This document shows, in pieces, positions 5,902 through 12,712 of a stretch of DNA of 12,712 nt (position 1 is the stretch's first letter; every line of letters begins with the position of its first letter). The notes under the pieces are model-generated. The model did no database searches and was not told the origin of the DNA. It worked only from the letters and a program-made list of their open reading frames with translations. The stretch comes from JALVIU01 sp964462295. GTDB taxonomy: Bacteria; Atribacterota; JALVIU01. Position numbers and translations under genes: made by a program. The stretch covers positions 1-12,712 of the forward strand of contig CAYWXH010000042.1 of assembly GCA_964462295.1 (NCBI GenBank), in the 5' to 3' direction.

Positions 5902-7026
5902 ATGAGACTCACTGTGAATAAAGAAAATCTTTTGTATGGTCTTACCTATGTAAATAGGGTAATTCCATCAAAAAGTGATATACCTTATCTTACTAATGTA
6001 CTTGTAAATGCGAAAAATGATGAGATAGAGCTTTTCGGTACAGATATGGAGGAGGGAATAAAGACATCACTTCCCGCACAGATAGAAGAGGAGGGAGAAG
6101 TCCTTATAAATGCAAGGATTTTTATGGATATGGTAAAAAAACTACCTCAAGGGAAGCCTATTAATATAGTAGAGGATGAAAATGATATAACAGTAATATC
6201 TGGAAAAAGCTCTTATAAAATAGTAAAACTATCCCCTGAGGAATTTCCAAAATTTCCTGAGATAGATGGTGAAGAGATAGAATTTTTTCAAAAAGATATA
6301 CTAAATGTAATAAAAAAGGTAAAATTTTCCGTATCCGGAGATGATCAATATCCCGTACTAAGAGGGGTACTATTTAGGCTAAAAAATGGAGTATTAGAGG
6401 TCTTCTCCACAGATGGATTAAGGATCTCTTATGTAAAGAGGGAATTAGAAGATAAAGATAGGGATATCTCTTTTGTCTTACCTTTGAAGGCTGTTACCAA
6501 TCTTGAGAGATTACTTTTACCAGATGAGGGTATAAAATTTATCGTAAAAGTAAATGAAAATAGGTTTTTTGCACAACTGGAAAAGGTAAAGATGTATACC
6601 CGCCTTGTAAAGGGGGAATACCCATCACTTGATGATTTTATAAAGGGAGAGGACTTTTTGTTTTCTATCCTTGTACCAAAAGATGAGTTAAAAGATATAT
6701 TAAATAGGGTAGGGGTTTTACTTACACCTGAGAGAAATGCCGTAAGTTTTGAGATTACAGGAAATAAGATGAAGATAAAAACAGAGACACCAGAGCTTGG
6801 ATTTTTTGAAGAGGAATTGGATATAATAAATTCAAAAGAGGATATATCTAATTTTAAAATAGCATTTGGACAAAAGTTTCTTATAGATTTTATAGATGTA
6901 ACAGAGAGTAATGAGATTGAGATATCATTTAGGGAAAAAGTAGAAGGAGAAGAAAGGCCTGTAAGGGTAAGAGGGGCAGGAGAAAAAGACCATATCTACA
7001 TATTAATGCCTTATACATTAGGCTAA
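5902..7026 (+). CDS. dnaN: DNA polymerase III beta subunit (sliding clamp)
   Basis: A 374-residue beta clamp of normal length (about 366-380). The dimeric ring encircles DNA, tethers polymerase III and recruits repair proteins and regulators. The start MRLTVNKENLLYGLTYVNRVIPSKSDIPYL is typical of domain 1. ELFGTDMEEGIKT (43-55), VLRGVLF and FSTDGLRIS in the middle domain and the ending HIYILMPYTLG, which lines the peptide-binding pocket, are family features. The ATG lies six bases after AGGAGGAG (5889-5896). The 251 bases upstream hold the unwinding element rather than an obvious promoter, so expression may come from dnaA readthrough or an unrecognised promoter. recF follows after three bases. 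Confidence 0.98.
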   Translation: MRLTVNKENLLYGLTYVNRVIPSKSDIPYLTNVLVNAKNDEIELFGTDMEEGIKTSLPAQIEEEGEVLINARIFMDMVKKLPQGKPINIVEDENDITVISGKSSYKIVKLSPEEFPKFPEIDGEEIEFFQKDILNVIKKVKFSVSGDDQYPVLRGVLFRLKNGVLEVFSTDGLRISYVKRELEDKDRDISFVLPLKAVTNLERLLLPDEGIKFIVKVNENRFFAQLEKVKMYTRLVKGEYPSLDDFIKGEDFLFSILVPKDELKDILNRVGVLLTPERNAVSFEITGNKMKIKTETPELGFFEEELDIINSKEDISNFKIAFGQKFLIDFIDVTESNEIEISFREKVEGEERPVRVRGAGEKDHIYILMPYTLG

Positions 7027-7029
7027 ATT

Positions 7030-8061
7030 GTGAAACTAAAAAAGCTTATACTTAAAAATTTTAGAAACTTTAAAGATAGCCTCTTTGAGTTTGAAAGGGT
7101 TAATATAATAATTGGACCAAATGGTAGGGGAAAGAGTAACCTACTGGAGGCTGTATATTTTTTAGGTAATGCATATTCCCCAAGACTTGTAAGAACAGAT
7201 GATCTTATAAAATGGGGAGAGGACTTTTTTTATATAAAGGGAGATATAGAAAAAAAAGAAGGTACCCTTGAGATAGAGATAAGTTATAAGGATAAAAAAG
7301 TTATAAAGATAAACGGAAAAAAGATAAACAAAAAGATAGAACTTATAAATAAGATTCCTATGGTTATATTTTTTCCATCACTTTCTAATTTTTTATTCTC
7401 ATCCCCTTCAAAAAGGAGATATTTTTTAGATAGAGAGATCTCTAAAACCTCTCTCTATTATTATTTTAATCTTATGAAATATCTTGCCCTTATAAAGAGG
7501 AGAAATATAATTTTAAAGAAAAAAGATAAGAGTCTTTACAGTTATCTTGATACTATAGATGAAGAATTAGTAAAAGTTGGTTTATATATAATAAAGGAGA
7601 GATTAGATTTTATAAAAAAAATAAATAAGTGTATTACTATTTTTTCTAAATTATTTGATTTTGGGGAAGTCTATATAAAATACTATACCCGTATAGAGGA
7701 TAAGGATGAATTTATAAGATATCTTACAAAAGAAAGATCAAAGGATATAGAGAAGGGTTATACACGTATAGGTCCCCATAGGGATGATTTTGTTTTTTTA
7801 ATAAAAGGACATGATGCCAAAAGTTTTGCATCTCAAGGGGAGAGAAAGCTTATAACTCTTTTTGTAGTCTTTTCCCTTTGGAGAATGATGAAAAAAGAGG
7901 ATCTTACTCCTATTTTACTTATAGATGAGTTATGTGCAGAATTAGATAATAAAAAGATAGAGATAGTTTCAGGTATTATAGAGAGATCAGAAGGACAGAT
8001 ATTTATAACTTCTCTAGAAGATGTTTTATATATAAGAGAAAAGAGGCTTATAAAACTATGA
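7030..8061 (+). CDS. recF: Recombination and gap-repair ATPase RecF
   Basis: A 343-residue RecF (usual 340-375), an SMC-like ABC ATPase that with RecO and RecR helps load RecA at single-strand gaps and stalled forks. The N-terminus MKLKKLILKNFRNF is characteristic. Walker A is GPNGRGKSN (29-37), GPHRDDF (248-254) is the conserved strand, the ABC signature is SQGERK (268-273), Walker B is ILLIDE (295-300) and the D-loop is ELD (304-306). The start is GTG at 7030, three bases after the dnaN stop, with no clear ribosome-binding site, so translation is probably coupled to dnaN. The stop overlaps the next start codon (ATGA). Confidence 0.97.
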   Translation: MKLKKLILKNFRNFKDSLFEFERVNIIIGPNGRGKSNLLEAVYFLGNAYSPRLVRTDDLIKWGEDFFYIKGDIEKKEGTLEIEISYKDKKVIKINGKKINKKIELINKIPMVIFFPSLSNFLFSSPSKRRYFLDREISKTSLYYYFNLMKYLALIKRRNIILKKKDKSLYSYLDTIDEELVKVGLYIIKERLDFIKKINKCITIFSKLFDFGEVYIKYYTRIEDKDEFIRYLTKERSKDIEKGYTRIGPHRDDFVFLIKGHDAKSFASQGERKLITLFVVFSLWRMMKKEDLTPILLIDELCAELDNKKIEIVSGIIERSEGQIFITSLEDVLYIREKRLIKL

Positions 8062-8342
8062 ATATCCCTGAAAAAACAGGTAACCTATTAGATAAATATT
8101 TAAAAAAGTATGGATTATATAGGGAATTTAAAAGAAGACAGGTTATAATAGATTGGAATAAGATAACAGAAGGAAAATTTTTTCACCTTACCCCTTTATT
8201 TTTCGAAAAAGATGTGTTAATATGTAAAGTAGATGATCTTTCATATTTAAGTGAATTAAATAATAAAAAGGGGGAATTAAGAGAAAAGATAAATAATTAT
8301 CTAAAAGAATATAAAATAGAAGATATAAGAATAATAAAATAA
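8058..8342 (+). CDS. dciA: DciA-type helicase loader (DUF721 family)
   Basis: A 94-residue protein of the DUF721 family, now known as DciA, which in many bacteria loads the replicative helicase DnaB instead of DnaC or DnaI. An N-terminal basic stretch (YLKKYGLYREFKRRQV) precedes the domain core: WNKITEGKFFHLTPLFFEKDVLICKVDDLSYLSEL, which corresponds to the family pattern W-x-x-[IV]-G-x-x-x-x-x-H-[TL]-x-P followed by strand L-x-[IV]-x-[VC], then an amphipathic helix and a final strand IEDIRIIK. The length fits a minimal DciA. Its ATG overlaps the recF stop by four bases, and only a weak GAGG lies upstream, implying coupling. Placement directly after dnaA-dnaN-recF supports a replication role. 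The family assignment is probable from pattern recognition; the helicase-loading role is inferred from the family. Confidence 0.8.
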   Translation: MNIPEKTGNLLDKYLKKYGLYREFKRRQVIIDWNKITEGKFFHLTPLFFEKDVLICKVDDLSYLSELNNKKGELREKINNYLKEYKIEDIRIIK

Positions 8343-8353
8343 GAGGTAAAAAA

Positions 8354-9397
8354 ATGGATAAAAGTGCAAACAATGGTTTAAGGTTTATAATTACATTCCT
8401 TGTAGTTTTTATTTTCTTCTTCTATTTTATTAAGATGTTTCGCGATATAATGACCTTCCTTGCACTTGCCCTCATACTTACCTATATGTTTTCCCCTATT
8501 ATGAACTATTTTGAAAAAAGGGGTTTTTCCAAGGCATTTTCTATTTTTATTGTATATATAATCCTCTTTCTCTTTTTATTTTCCTTTATATTTTTACTTA
8601 TTCCTGCATCAGTTGATCAATTAAACACCCTTATAGGTGAGCTACCACATCTTACACAAAATATAAAAAAGGTAATACTTGATCTCCTCACCCCTAAAAT
8701 GGTAACCATAAATCCCAAAATGGTGGAAGATGTATCAAAAAATGTGGATAATGTATTAAGAGATCTACAAGCAGGACTTATGGATTATACAAAATTTATA
8801 GTTATGAAGATAACGAGTATCTTTTCACTTATTGTGTTTGGCTCTATCCTTGTACCTTTTGTATTATTTTATTTTCTTGTTGACCTTGACCTATTTAAGA
8901 AAAACTTTGTATCATATATACCACCTGCAAGACGAGATGAGGTCTTTGGGATAATAGAAGATGTGGATAAGATGCTCTCCAAGTTTATAAGGGGTAGAGT
9001 ATTTACATCTATCATAGTAGGTATTCTTGAGACTTTAGGACTTTATCTTTTGAGTATAAAATTTGCACTTATCGTAGGTGTAGTAAGTGGAATTCTTAAT
9101 TTTATACCATTTATTGGCCCTGTAATTGGAACATTTATAGCAATACTCTTTTCCCTTGAAAAATTTTCCCTTATCAAAATACTTGAGATTATTATACTTT
9201 ATATTGTGGTAAATCAGATAGAATCCTTTGTATTAAACCCGAGAATATTAGGAAAAGAACTTGATTTACACCCCCTTACTGTAATCCTCTCCTTTCTCTT
9301 TTTTGGAAAGATGTTTGGTTTTTTAGGGATACTCCTTGCAGTCCCTATGATGTCCCTTGTAAAGGTATTGTTTAACCATTATCTTAAAAATGAATAA
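8354..9397 (+). CDS. AI-2E/PerM-family membrane transporter
   Basis: A 347-residue inner-membrane protein of the AI-2E transporter (PF01594; TqsA/PerM/YtvI) family. Hydrophobic helices lie near 10-30, 33-50, 60-83, 147-176, 206-232, 236-266, 269-284 and 306-337, with a soluble segment around 85-145. Motifs include FIRGR (201-205), NFIPFIGPVIG (239-249) and VLNPRILGKELDLHPL (283-298), all strongly family-typical. Members export autoinducer-2 or act as ion or sodium-proton antiporters, and many are uncharacterised, so the substrate is unknown. The ATG at 8354 has AGAGGT seven bases upstream and follows the dciA stop by 11 bases. It is probably co-transcribed with dnaN-recF-dciA, with no evident functional link to replication. 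No hairpin terminator is seen after it, only AT-rich DNA. Confidence 0.92.
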   Translation: MDKSANNGLRFIITFLVVFIFFFYFIKMFRDIMTFLALALILTYMFSPIMNYFEKRGFSKAFSIFIVYIILFLFLFSFIFLLIPASVDQLNTLIGELPHLTQNIKKVILDLLTPKMVTINPKMVEDVSKNVDNVLRDLQAGLMDYTKFIVMKITSIFSLIVFGSILVPFVLFYFLVDLDLFKKNFVSYIPPARRDEVFGIIEDVDKMLSKFIRGRVFTSIIVGILETLGLYLLSIKFALIVGVVSGILNFIPFIGPVIGTFIAILFSLEKFSLIKILEIIILYIVVNQIESFVLNPRILGKELDLHPLTVILSFLFFGKMFGFLGILLAVPMMSLVKVLFNHYLKNE

Positions 9398-9441
9398 ATT
9401 TTATCTATATTTTATATAAAAAAATTCTATAAAAAATAACA

Positions 9442-9469
9442 TTGACTAACCCCTTCTTTGTGTTAAAAT
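9442..9469 (+). promoter_or_regulatory. Strong sigma-70-type promoter of the tct operon
   Basis: TTGACT (9442-9447) and TAAAAT (9464-9469) are 16 bases apart, and TGT directly precedes the -10, giving an extended -10 promoter. Transcription would start near 9476, leaving a leader of about 44 bases that ends in AAGGAGGG (9506-9513), six bases before the tctC ATG. It lies in the 122-base spacer that separates the operon from the AI-2E-family gene. Confidence 0.75.
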
Positions 9470-9519
9470 TATAAATAAGATATTAGTTTTTTTAAAAAAA
9501 TTAATAAGGAGGGATTAGT

Positions 9520-10482
9520 ATGAAAAGATTTACACTGTTTTTAGTCCTTATTCTTTCTGTCTCCCTTTTGTTTGCAGGGGTGGCTTTTGCAAAGTATCCT
9601 GTAAAACCTGTAAAGATTATTGTTGCATTTAAGGCAGGCGGGGGTACAGATACAGCTGCAAGGGTTATTGCAAAATATGCGAAAAAGTACTTCCCAAAAC
9701 CTTTTGTAATCGTGAACAAACCTGGTGCAGGTGGACAGATCGGTTTTGAGGCACTTGCATTTTCTAAACCAGATGGTTATACCATAGGATTTATAAATAC
9801 ACCTCACATTATATCACATTATGTATCAGGTAAGGCAAAATACAAACTCTCAGATTTTAAGCCTATCTGTAATGTTGTTACAGACCCAGGTGTGCTTGCA
9901 ATAAGGGCAGATGAGAAAAGATTTACCACACTTAAAGGTCTTGTAACCTATGCAAGACTCCATCCAGGGGAGCTCTCCGCAGCAACAACAGGACCAGGTG
10001 GTGATGACTCTATAGCACTCTTGCTTCTTATGAAACAGGCAGGTATAAAGGTAAAAGATGTACCATTTTCTGGATCTTCTGGTGAAAAGGCTGCACTTTT
10101 AGGAAAACATGTAGATTTTGCTATGGTAAATGTAAGCCAGGTATGGTCATTGGCAAAAGAGGGTAAGGTAAAGATGGTTGCTGTAATGGCAGAGAAGAGA
10201 TTAAAGGCTTTACCTAATATACCTACATTTAAAGAATTAGGATATAATGTAATTTCTGATTCTTCTCGTGGTATAGCAGCACCTGCTGGTGTGCCAGATG
10301 CTATAATCAACCAGTTGAAAGATGTATTTGCAAAGGTTATAAAAGACCCAGAATTTATAGAACAGGCAAAGAAGTCTAATCTCTACATCATCCTCAACTA
10401 TATGGATAGTGACCAGTTTGCAAAATATCTAAGTGATCTTAAGACAAGAGTAGAAGAACTCTACAAAGAGAATCCGTGGTAG
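9520..10482 (+). CDS. tctC: Tripartite tricarboxylate transporter binding protein TctC
   Basis: A 320-residue periplasmic or extracytoplasmic binding protein of the TctC/Bug family. The signal peptide MKRFTLFLVLILSVSLLFAG is followed by VAFA, with cleavage predicted after residue 24 (AFA-KYP). Mature features are typical: YPVKPVKIIVAFKAGGGTDTAARVIA (26-51), FVIVNKPGAGGQIG (62-75), SKPDGYTIG (82-90), PGELSAATTGPGGDD and a C-terminal helix after GVPDAIINQL. The protein clasps a carboxylated ligand between two lobes using main-chain and water contacts; the family covers citrate, dicarboxylates, aromatic acids and others, so the ligand is not predicted. Clear promoter and ribosome-binding signals precede it. 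tctB begins four bases after its stop. Confidence 0.96.
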   Translation: MKRFTLFLVLILSVSLLFAGVAFAKYPVKPVKIIVAFKAGGGTDTAARVIAKYAKKYFPKPFVIVNKPGAGGQIGFEALAFSKPDGYTIGFINTPHIISHYVSGKAKYKLSDFKPICNVVTDPGVLAIRADEKRFTTLKGLVTYARLHPGELSAATTGPGGDDSIALLLLMKQAGIKVKDVPFSGSSGEKAALLGKHVDFAMVNVSQVWSLAKEGKVKMVAVMAEKRLKALPNIPTFKELGYNVISDSSRGIAAPAGVPDAIINQLKDVFAKVIKDPEFIEQAKKSNLYIILNYMDSDQFAKYLSDLKTRVEELYKENPW

Positions 10483-10486
10483 AAAG

Positions 10487-10915
10487 ATGTTGAAAAAGGC
10501 AGATAATATAGTAGCTATAATATTTATACTGATTTCTGCCTTAATGATATATGAGGCCCGCACATTTCCTAAGCGGGCCTCTTTTGCAGGTGGGTATGTA
10601 ATATTTTTGGCCTTACTCCTTATAATTTTCTCAGTACTTATTCTTATATCAAAAGACAAAAAGGCAGAAAATTTGGAGATAAAGAAATTCCCAAAGTTTT
10701 TATTTTTAGTGATCAGTACATTTTTATATATCTTTCTTATCCCCTATGTAGGATTTTTTACTATAAGTTTTATCTATATGGTCTCAGTAATGAGGTATCT
10801 GGGGATAAGGAGTATTTTTCCTCTTATTATATCACCTATTGTTACATTGGGATTTATCTATTATATATTTGTAATATTTCTTACTATACCTATCCCAAAG
10901 GGATTTCTTATATAA
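10487..10915 (+). CDS. tctB: Tripartite tricarboxylate transporter small permease TctB
   Basis: A 142-residue membrane protein of the TctB family, the small four-helix partner of TctA. Helices lie near residues 5-22, 36-55, 68-90 and 110-135. YEARTFPKRASFAGGYVIFLAL (22-43) corresponds to the usual A-x-x-[FY]-P-x-x-...-P/G-x-x-[FW]-P segment between the first two helices. The ATG at 10487 is four bases after the tctC stop and has only a weak AGAAAG upstream, so translation probably depends on tctC ribosomes. Codons for residues 23-32 form a GC-rich hairpin (10553-10581). The two Arg codons there are CGC and CGG, while the other two Arg codons in the gene are AGG, so the RNA structure may have shaped codon choice. 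Confidence 0.92.
   Translation: MLKKADNIVAIIFILISALMIYEARTFPKRASFAGGYVIFLALLLIIFSVLILISKDKKAENLEIKKFPKFLFLVISTFLYIFLIPYVGFFTISFIYMVSVMRYLGIRSIFPLIISPIVTLGFIYYIFVIFLTIPIPKGFLI
10553..10585 (+). terminator. Terminator-like hairpin inside the 5' end of tctB
   Basis: GAGGCCCGC (10553-10561) and GCGGGCCTC (10573-10581) form a perfect 9-bp stem with seven G-C pairs and an 11-base loop, followed by TTTT (10582-10585). In this AT-rich region the block is conspicuous. It begins 70 bases after the tctC stop codon. Possible roles are partial termination or a 3'-end stabiliser, keeping tctC mRNA more abundant than tctBA. The T-tract is short, so termination efficiency is uncertain. Ribosomes translating tctB would melt it, which could make it sensitive to translation of tctB. 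Confidence 0.6.
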
Positions 10916-10927
10916 AAGGAGGGGCTT

Positions 10928-12436
10928 ATGTTTTCTCAGATGGCGCAAGGTTTACATATGTTATTTAGTGTAAGTTCTATTTTTACTATCTTTTTAGGTG
11001 TAGTTGGGGGAATTATTATAGGTGCCCTTCCAGGACTTACAGCTACTATGGCCGTTGCCCTCCTAATACCTGTTACATTTGGTATGGACCCTGCACAGGG
11101 GCTTGCCCTTATGGGTGGTGTCTATTCAGGAGCCATGTATGGTGGTTCTATTTCTGCTATACTTTTACACACACCAGGGACCCCAGCTGCTGCAGCAACG
11201 GCATTTGATGGATACCCTATGGCACAAAAGGGTGAAGGAGGAAAGGCCCTTGCAGTCTCTGTTATAGCATCCTTTGTAGGAGGTATCGTAAGTACTGTGG
11301 CACTTTTGTTTATCTCTCCTATACTTGCAACTGTTGCACTCTCTTTTGGCCCTGCAGAATATTTCTTACTTGCTATATTAGGACTTACTACAATTGTTAC
11401 ACTTACCTCTGAAAACCTGGCAAAAGGTCTTGCATCAGGTGTTATAGGGCTTCTCCTTGCTACAGTGGGTACAGACCCTATAACAGGTTATTCACGATTT
11501 ACATTTGGTTCTACCAATCTTTTGGGTGGTATCCCATTTATGCCTACACTTATAGGACTCTTTTCTGTGGCACAGGTACTTACACTAACAGAGAGTGACT
11601 ATATAGTGGAAAGCCTTGAGAACATAAAGAAAAAGGTAAAATTCATATCGATTTCTTGGAAAGAGCTGAAAAGGTTAAAAGAGATTATATTTTCTGGTTC
11701 CATAATAGGAACTGTTGTAGGGATTCTTCCCGGTGCAGGTGCGACTATCGCCGCATTTATAAGTTACAATACGGCAAAGATGAGGTCTAAACACCCAGAA
11801 AAGTTTGGTACAGGGATACCTGATGGTGTTGCTGCATCAGAGAGTGCGAATAATGCCGTTGTAGGTGGATCTCTTGTTCCACTTCTTACACTTGGTATAC
11901 CGGGAAATTCTGTGGCCGCAGCACTTTTGGGTGGTCTTATGATTCAGGGACTTATCCCAGGACCTGAGCTTTTCAAAAACTATGGTGATATTACATATGC
12001 ATTTATCTTATCACTCTTTATTGCAAATATATTCATGCTTTTACTGGGACTATTTGGTGCACCTTACTTTTCAAGGATAGTTACCCTTTCAAATGCAATA
12101 CTTATCCCAGCCATCGTTACACTCTCTATAATTGGTTCATATGCGATAAGGAATAACCTCTTTGATGTATGGCTTATGTTTGGATTTGGTATTTTGGGCT
12201 ATTTCCTTGATAAATTGGGTTTTTCCTTAGGTGCTATAGTCCTTGGCCTTATTTTGGGACCTATTGCAGAAAGTGGCCTTGGTCGTGCCATGATCCTTTT
12301 TAACAATAACCCCCTTATGTTCTTTACCCGTCCAATATCTTTAGTAATTATCGCACTTATCATCGCATTTATTATCCCACCTATTTTGAGAACAAAAAAG
12401 AGAAAGGTGGCACCAGGGGGAGATGATGAAGAATAA
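10928..12436 (+). CDS. tctA: Tripartite tricarboxylate transporter large permease TctA
   Basis: A 502-residue polytopic membrane protein (about 12 helices) of the TctA family, the ion-coupled translocation channel that works with TctB and takes substrate from TctC. The two inverted-repeat halves are visible from their matched motifs: GALPGLTATMAVALLIP (32-48) followed by GGSISAILLHTPGTPAAAATAFDGYPMAQKG in the first half, and GILPGAGATIAAFISYNTAK followed by GGSLVPLLTLGIPGNSVAAALLGGLMIQGLIPGP in the second. The length matches the family (about 500). The C-terminus is cytoplasmic and highly charged (RTKKRKVAPGGDDEE). The ATG follows AAAGGAGGGG with proper spacing, 12 bases after the tctB stop. 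The stop codon is part of the operon's terminal hairpin. Confidence 0.97.
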   Translation: MFSQMAQGLHMLFSVSSIFTIFLGVVGGIIIGALPGLTATMAVALLIPVTFGMDPAQGLALMGGVYSGAMYGGSISAILLHTPGTPAAAATAFDGYPMAQKGEGGKALAVSVIASFVGGIVSTVALLFISPILATVALSFGPAEYFLLAILGLTTIVTLTSENLAKGLASGVIGLLLATVGTDPITGYSRFTFGSTNLLGGIPFMPTLIGLFSVAQVLTLTESDYIVESLENIKKKVKFISISWKELKRLKEIIFSGSIIGTVVGILPGAGATIAAFISYNTAKMRSKHPEKFGTGIPDGVAASESANNAVVGGSLVPLLTLGIPGNSVAAALLGGLMIQGLIPGPELFKNYGDITYAFILSLFIANIFMLLLGLFGAPYFSRIVTLSNAILIPAIVTLSIIGSYAIRNNLFDVWLMFGFGILGYFLDKLGFSLGAIVLGLILGPIAESGLGRAMILFNNNPLMFFTRPISLVIIALIIAFIIPPILRTKKRKVAPGGDDEE

Positions 12437-12458
12437 AGGGAGGTAGGGACCTCCCTTT
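12435..12458 (+). terminator. Hairpin at the end of the tct operon
   Basis: AAAGGGAGGT (12435-12444) and ACCTCCCTTT (12449-12458) are perfect 10-bp arms with a 4-base AGGG loop. The stem includes the last two bases of the tctA stop codon. The following bases, CGTGTTATAGC, are not a good U-tract beyond the TTT of the stem, so it may work as a weak terminator or a 3'-end stabiliser. Confidence 0.65.
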
Positions 12459-12478
12459 CGTGTTATAGCGGGCTCCTT

Positions 12479-12712
12479 GTAATGACGTAGTGAGGGTAAG
12501 CGGATGGACCCTGGGTGTCGTCATTGTGAGCCTCGTTTTGTGAGCTGTGGCAGTCTGTGCCCCTTCTTATGTGTTGCCATTACCAAAGCCCTCTCCTTTT
12601 TGTCATTGCGAGACCCACCCTTTCTTGTCATTGCGTGGTCTTCCCCTCACTTGTCATTGCGAGCACCACGAAGTGGTGCGTGGCAATCTGCGGGGCCCCA
12701 TGGTTTGTCATT
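12479..12712. repeat. Cluster of dispersed-repeat fragments with TGTCATTGCGAG core
   Basis: This non-coding tail is clearly richer in GC than the genes beside it. TGTCATTGCG recurs at 12601, 12626 and 12652; TGTCATT begins again at 12706 and is cut by the window end; CGTCATTGTG starts at 12519; and the inverted form GTAATGAC lies at 12479-12486. The fullest copy (12651-12690) runs TTGTCATTGCGAG, then the hairpin GCACCAC GAA GTGGTGC (12663-12679), then GTGGCAATCTG. An older copy (12520-12557) keeps GTCATTGTGAG and GTGGCAGTCTG at its ends. The palindromic layout, with ATTGC at one end and GCAAT at the other, looks like a REP or MITE-type non-autonomous element. Similar GTCATTGCGAG...GTGGCAATCT repeats are known to me from many bacterial genomes. 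No open reading frame or transposase is present. Confidence 0.78.

Noticed and set aside
9398..9441. Terminator for the AI-2E-family gene
   Set aside because: Only short A/T palindromes such as TTTTATATAAAA are present, with no GC-containing stem.
12601..12712. CRISPR array from the repeated TGTCATTGCG cores
   Set aside because: The repeats are only about 10-13 bases, spacing is 25, 26 and then 54, flanks differ between copies and no cas genes are present; a REP/MITE-type repeat fits better.
12463..12712. Structured RNA or tRNA gene in the GC-richer tail
   Set aside because: No tRNA cloverleaf landmarks or terminator are visible, and the palindromes are explained by the repeat element.
1..12712. 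A defence island, prophage or novel multi-gene system
   Set aside because: Every well-supported gene belongs to a recognised replication, transport, glycosidase or PPC-domain family, and no nuclease, recombinase or unknown conserved cassette was found.

Overview
The window is an AT-rich bacterial chromosome segment centred on the chromosomal replication origin. It contains dnaA, dnaN, recF and a dciA-type gene (DUF721) on the + strand, with DnaA-box clusters on both sides of dnaA. Codon choice is typical of a low-GC genome: Arg is mostly AGA/AGG, Ile is often ATA, and strong AAGGAGG ribosome-binding sites are common. Carboxylate importers of two unrelated families suggest a heterotrophic, probably anaerobic, organic-acid-scavenging bacterium. 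I cannot name the phylum. A run of exactly 100 N (1668-1767) shows this is a scaffolded draft assembly, and the true distance across it is unknown.

Layout, left to right. Positions 1-1633 (- strand) hold a TRAP transporter operon: binding protein dctP, small permease dctQ, and the first 36 codons of the large permease dctM. dctM overlaps the end of dctQ and runs off the left edge. A strong terminator-like hairpin sits between dctP and dctQ. After the N gap is the 5' part of a PPC/DUF296 gene (- strand), transcribed divergently from a GH35/GH42-like glycosidase gene (2198-4135, +). Two good extended -10 promoters and a palindrome occupy the spacer between them.

The origin is bipartite. Three perfect DnaA boxes lie in the 183-bp gap before dnaA and a fourth lies just inside dnaA. 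The dnaA-dnaN gap carries a DnaA box, a short GC-rich block, a row of DnaA-trio triplets and an AT-rich stretch, in the order known for the Bacillus unwinding element. dnaA is followed by dnaN, recF (3-nt gap) and the dciA homologue (4-nt ATGA overlap), so initiator, clamp, gap-repair protein and probable helicase loader are clustered. An AI-2E/PerM-family membrane protein gene follows.

From 9442 a clear promoter drives a complete tripartite tricarboxylate transporter operon, tctC-tctB-tctA, ending in a hairpin at 12435-12458. A GC-rich hairpin followed by four T sits inside the start of tctB. Together with the dctP-dctQ hairpin, this means both importer operons have a terminator-like structure just after the binding-protein gene, which would favour excess binding protein over permease. 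The last 230 bp are non-coding, GC-richer and made of dispersed-repeat fragments built on TGTCATTGCGAG.

No defence system, prophage, CRISPR array, tRNA or rRNA was seen. The observations most worth following are the origin architecture, the paired post-binding-protein hairpins, and the Gln at the expected nucleophile position of the glycosidase.
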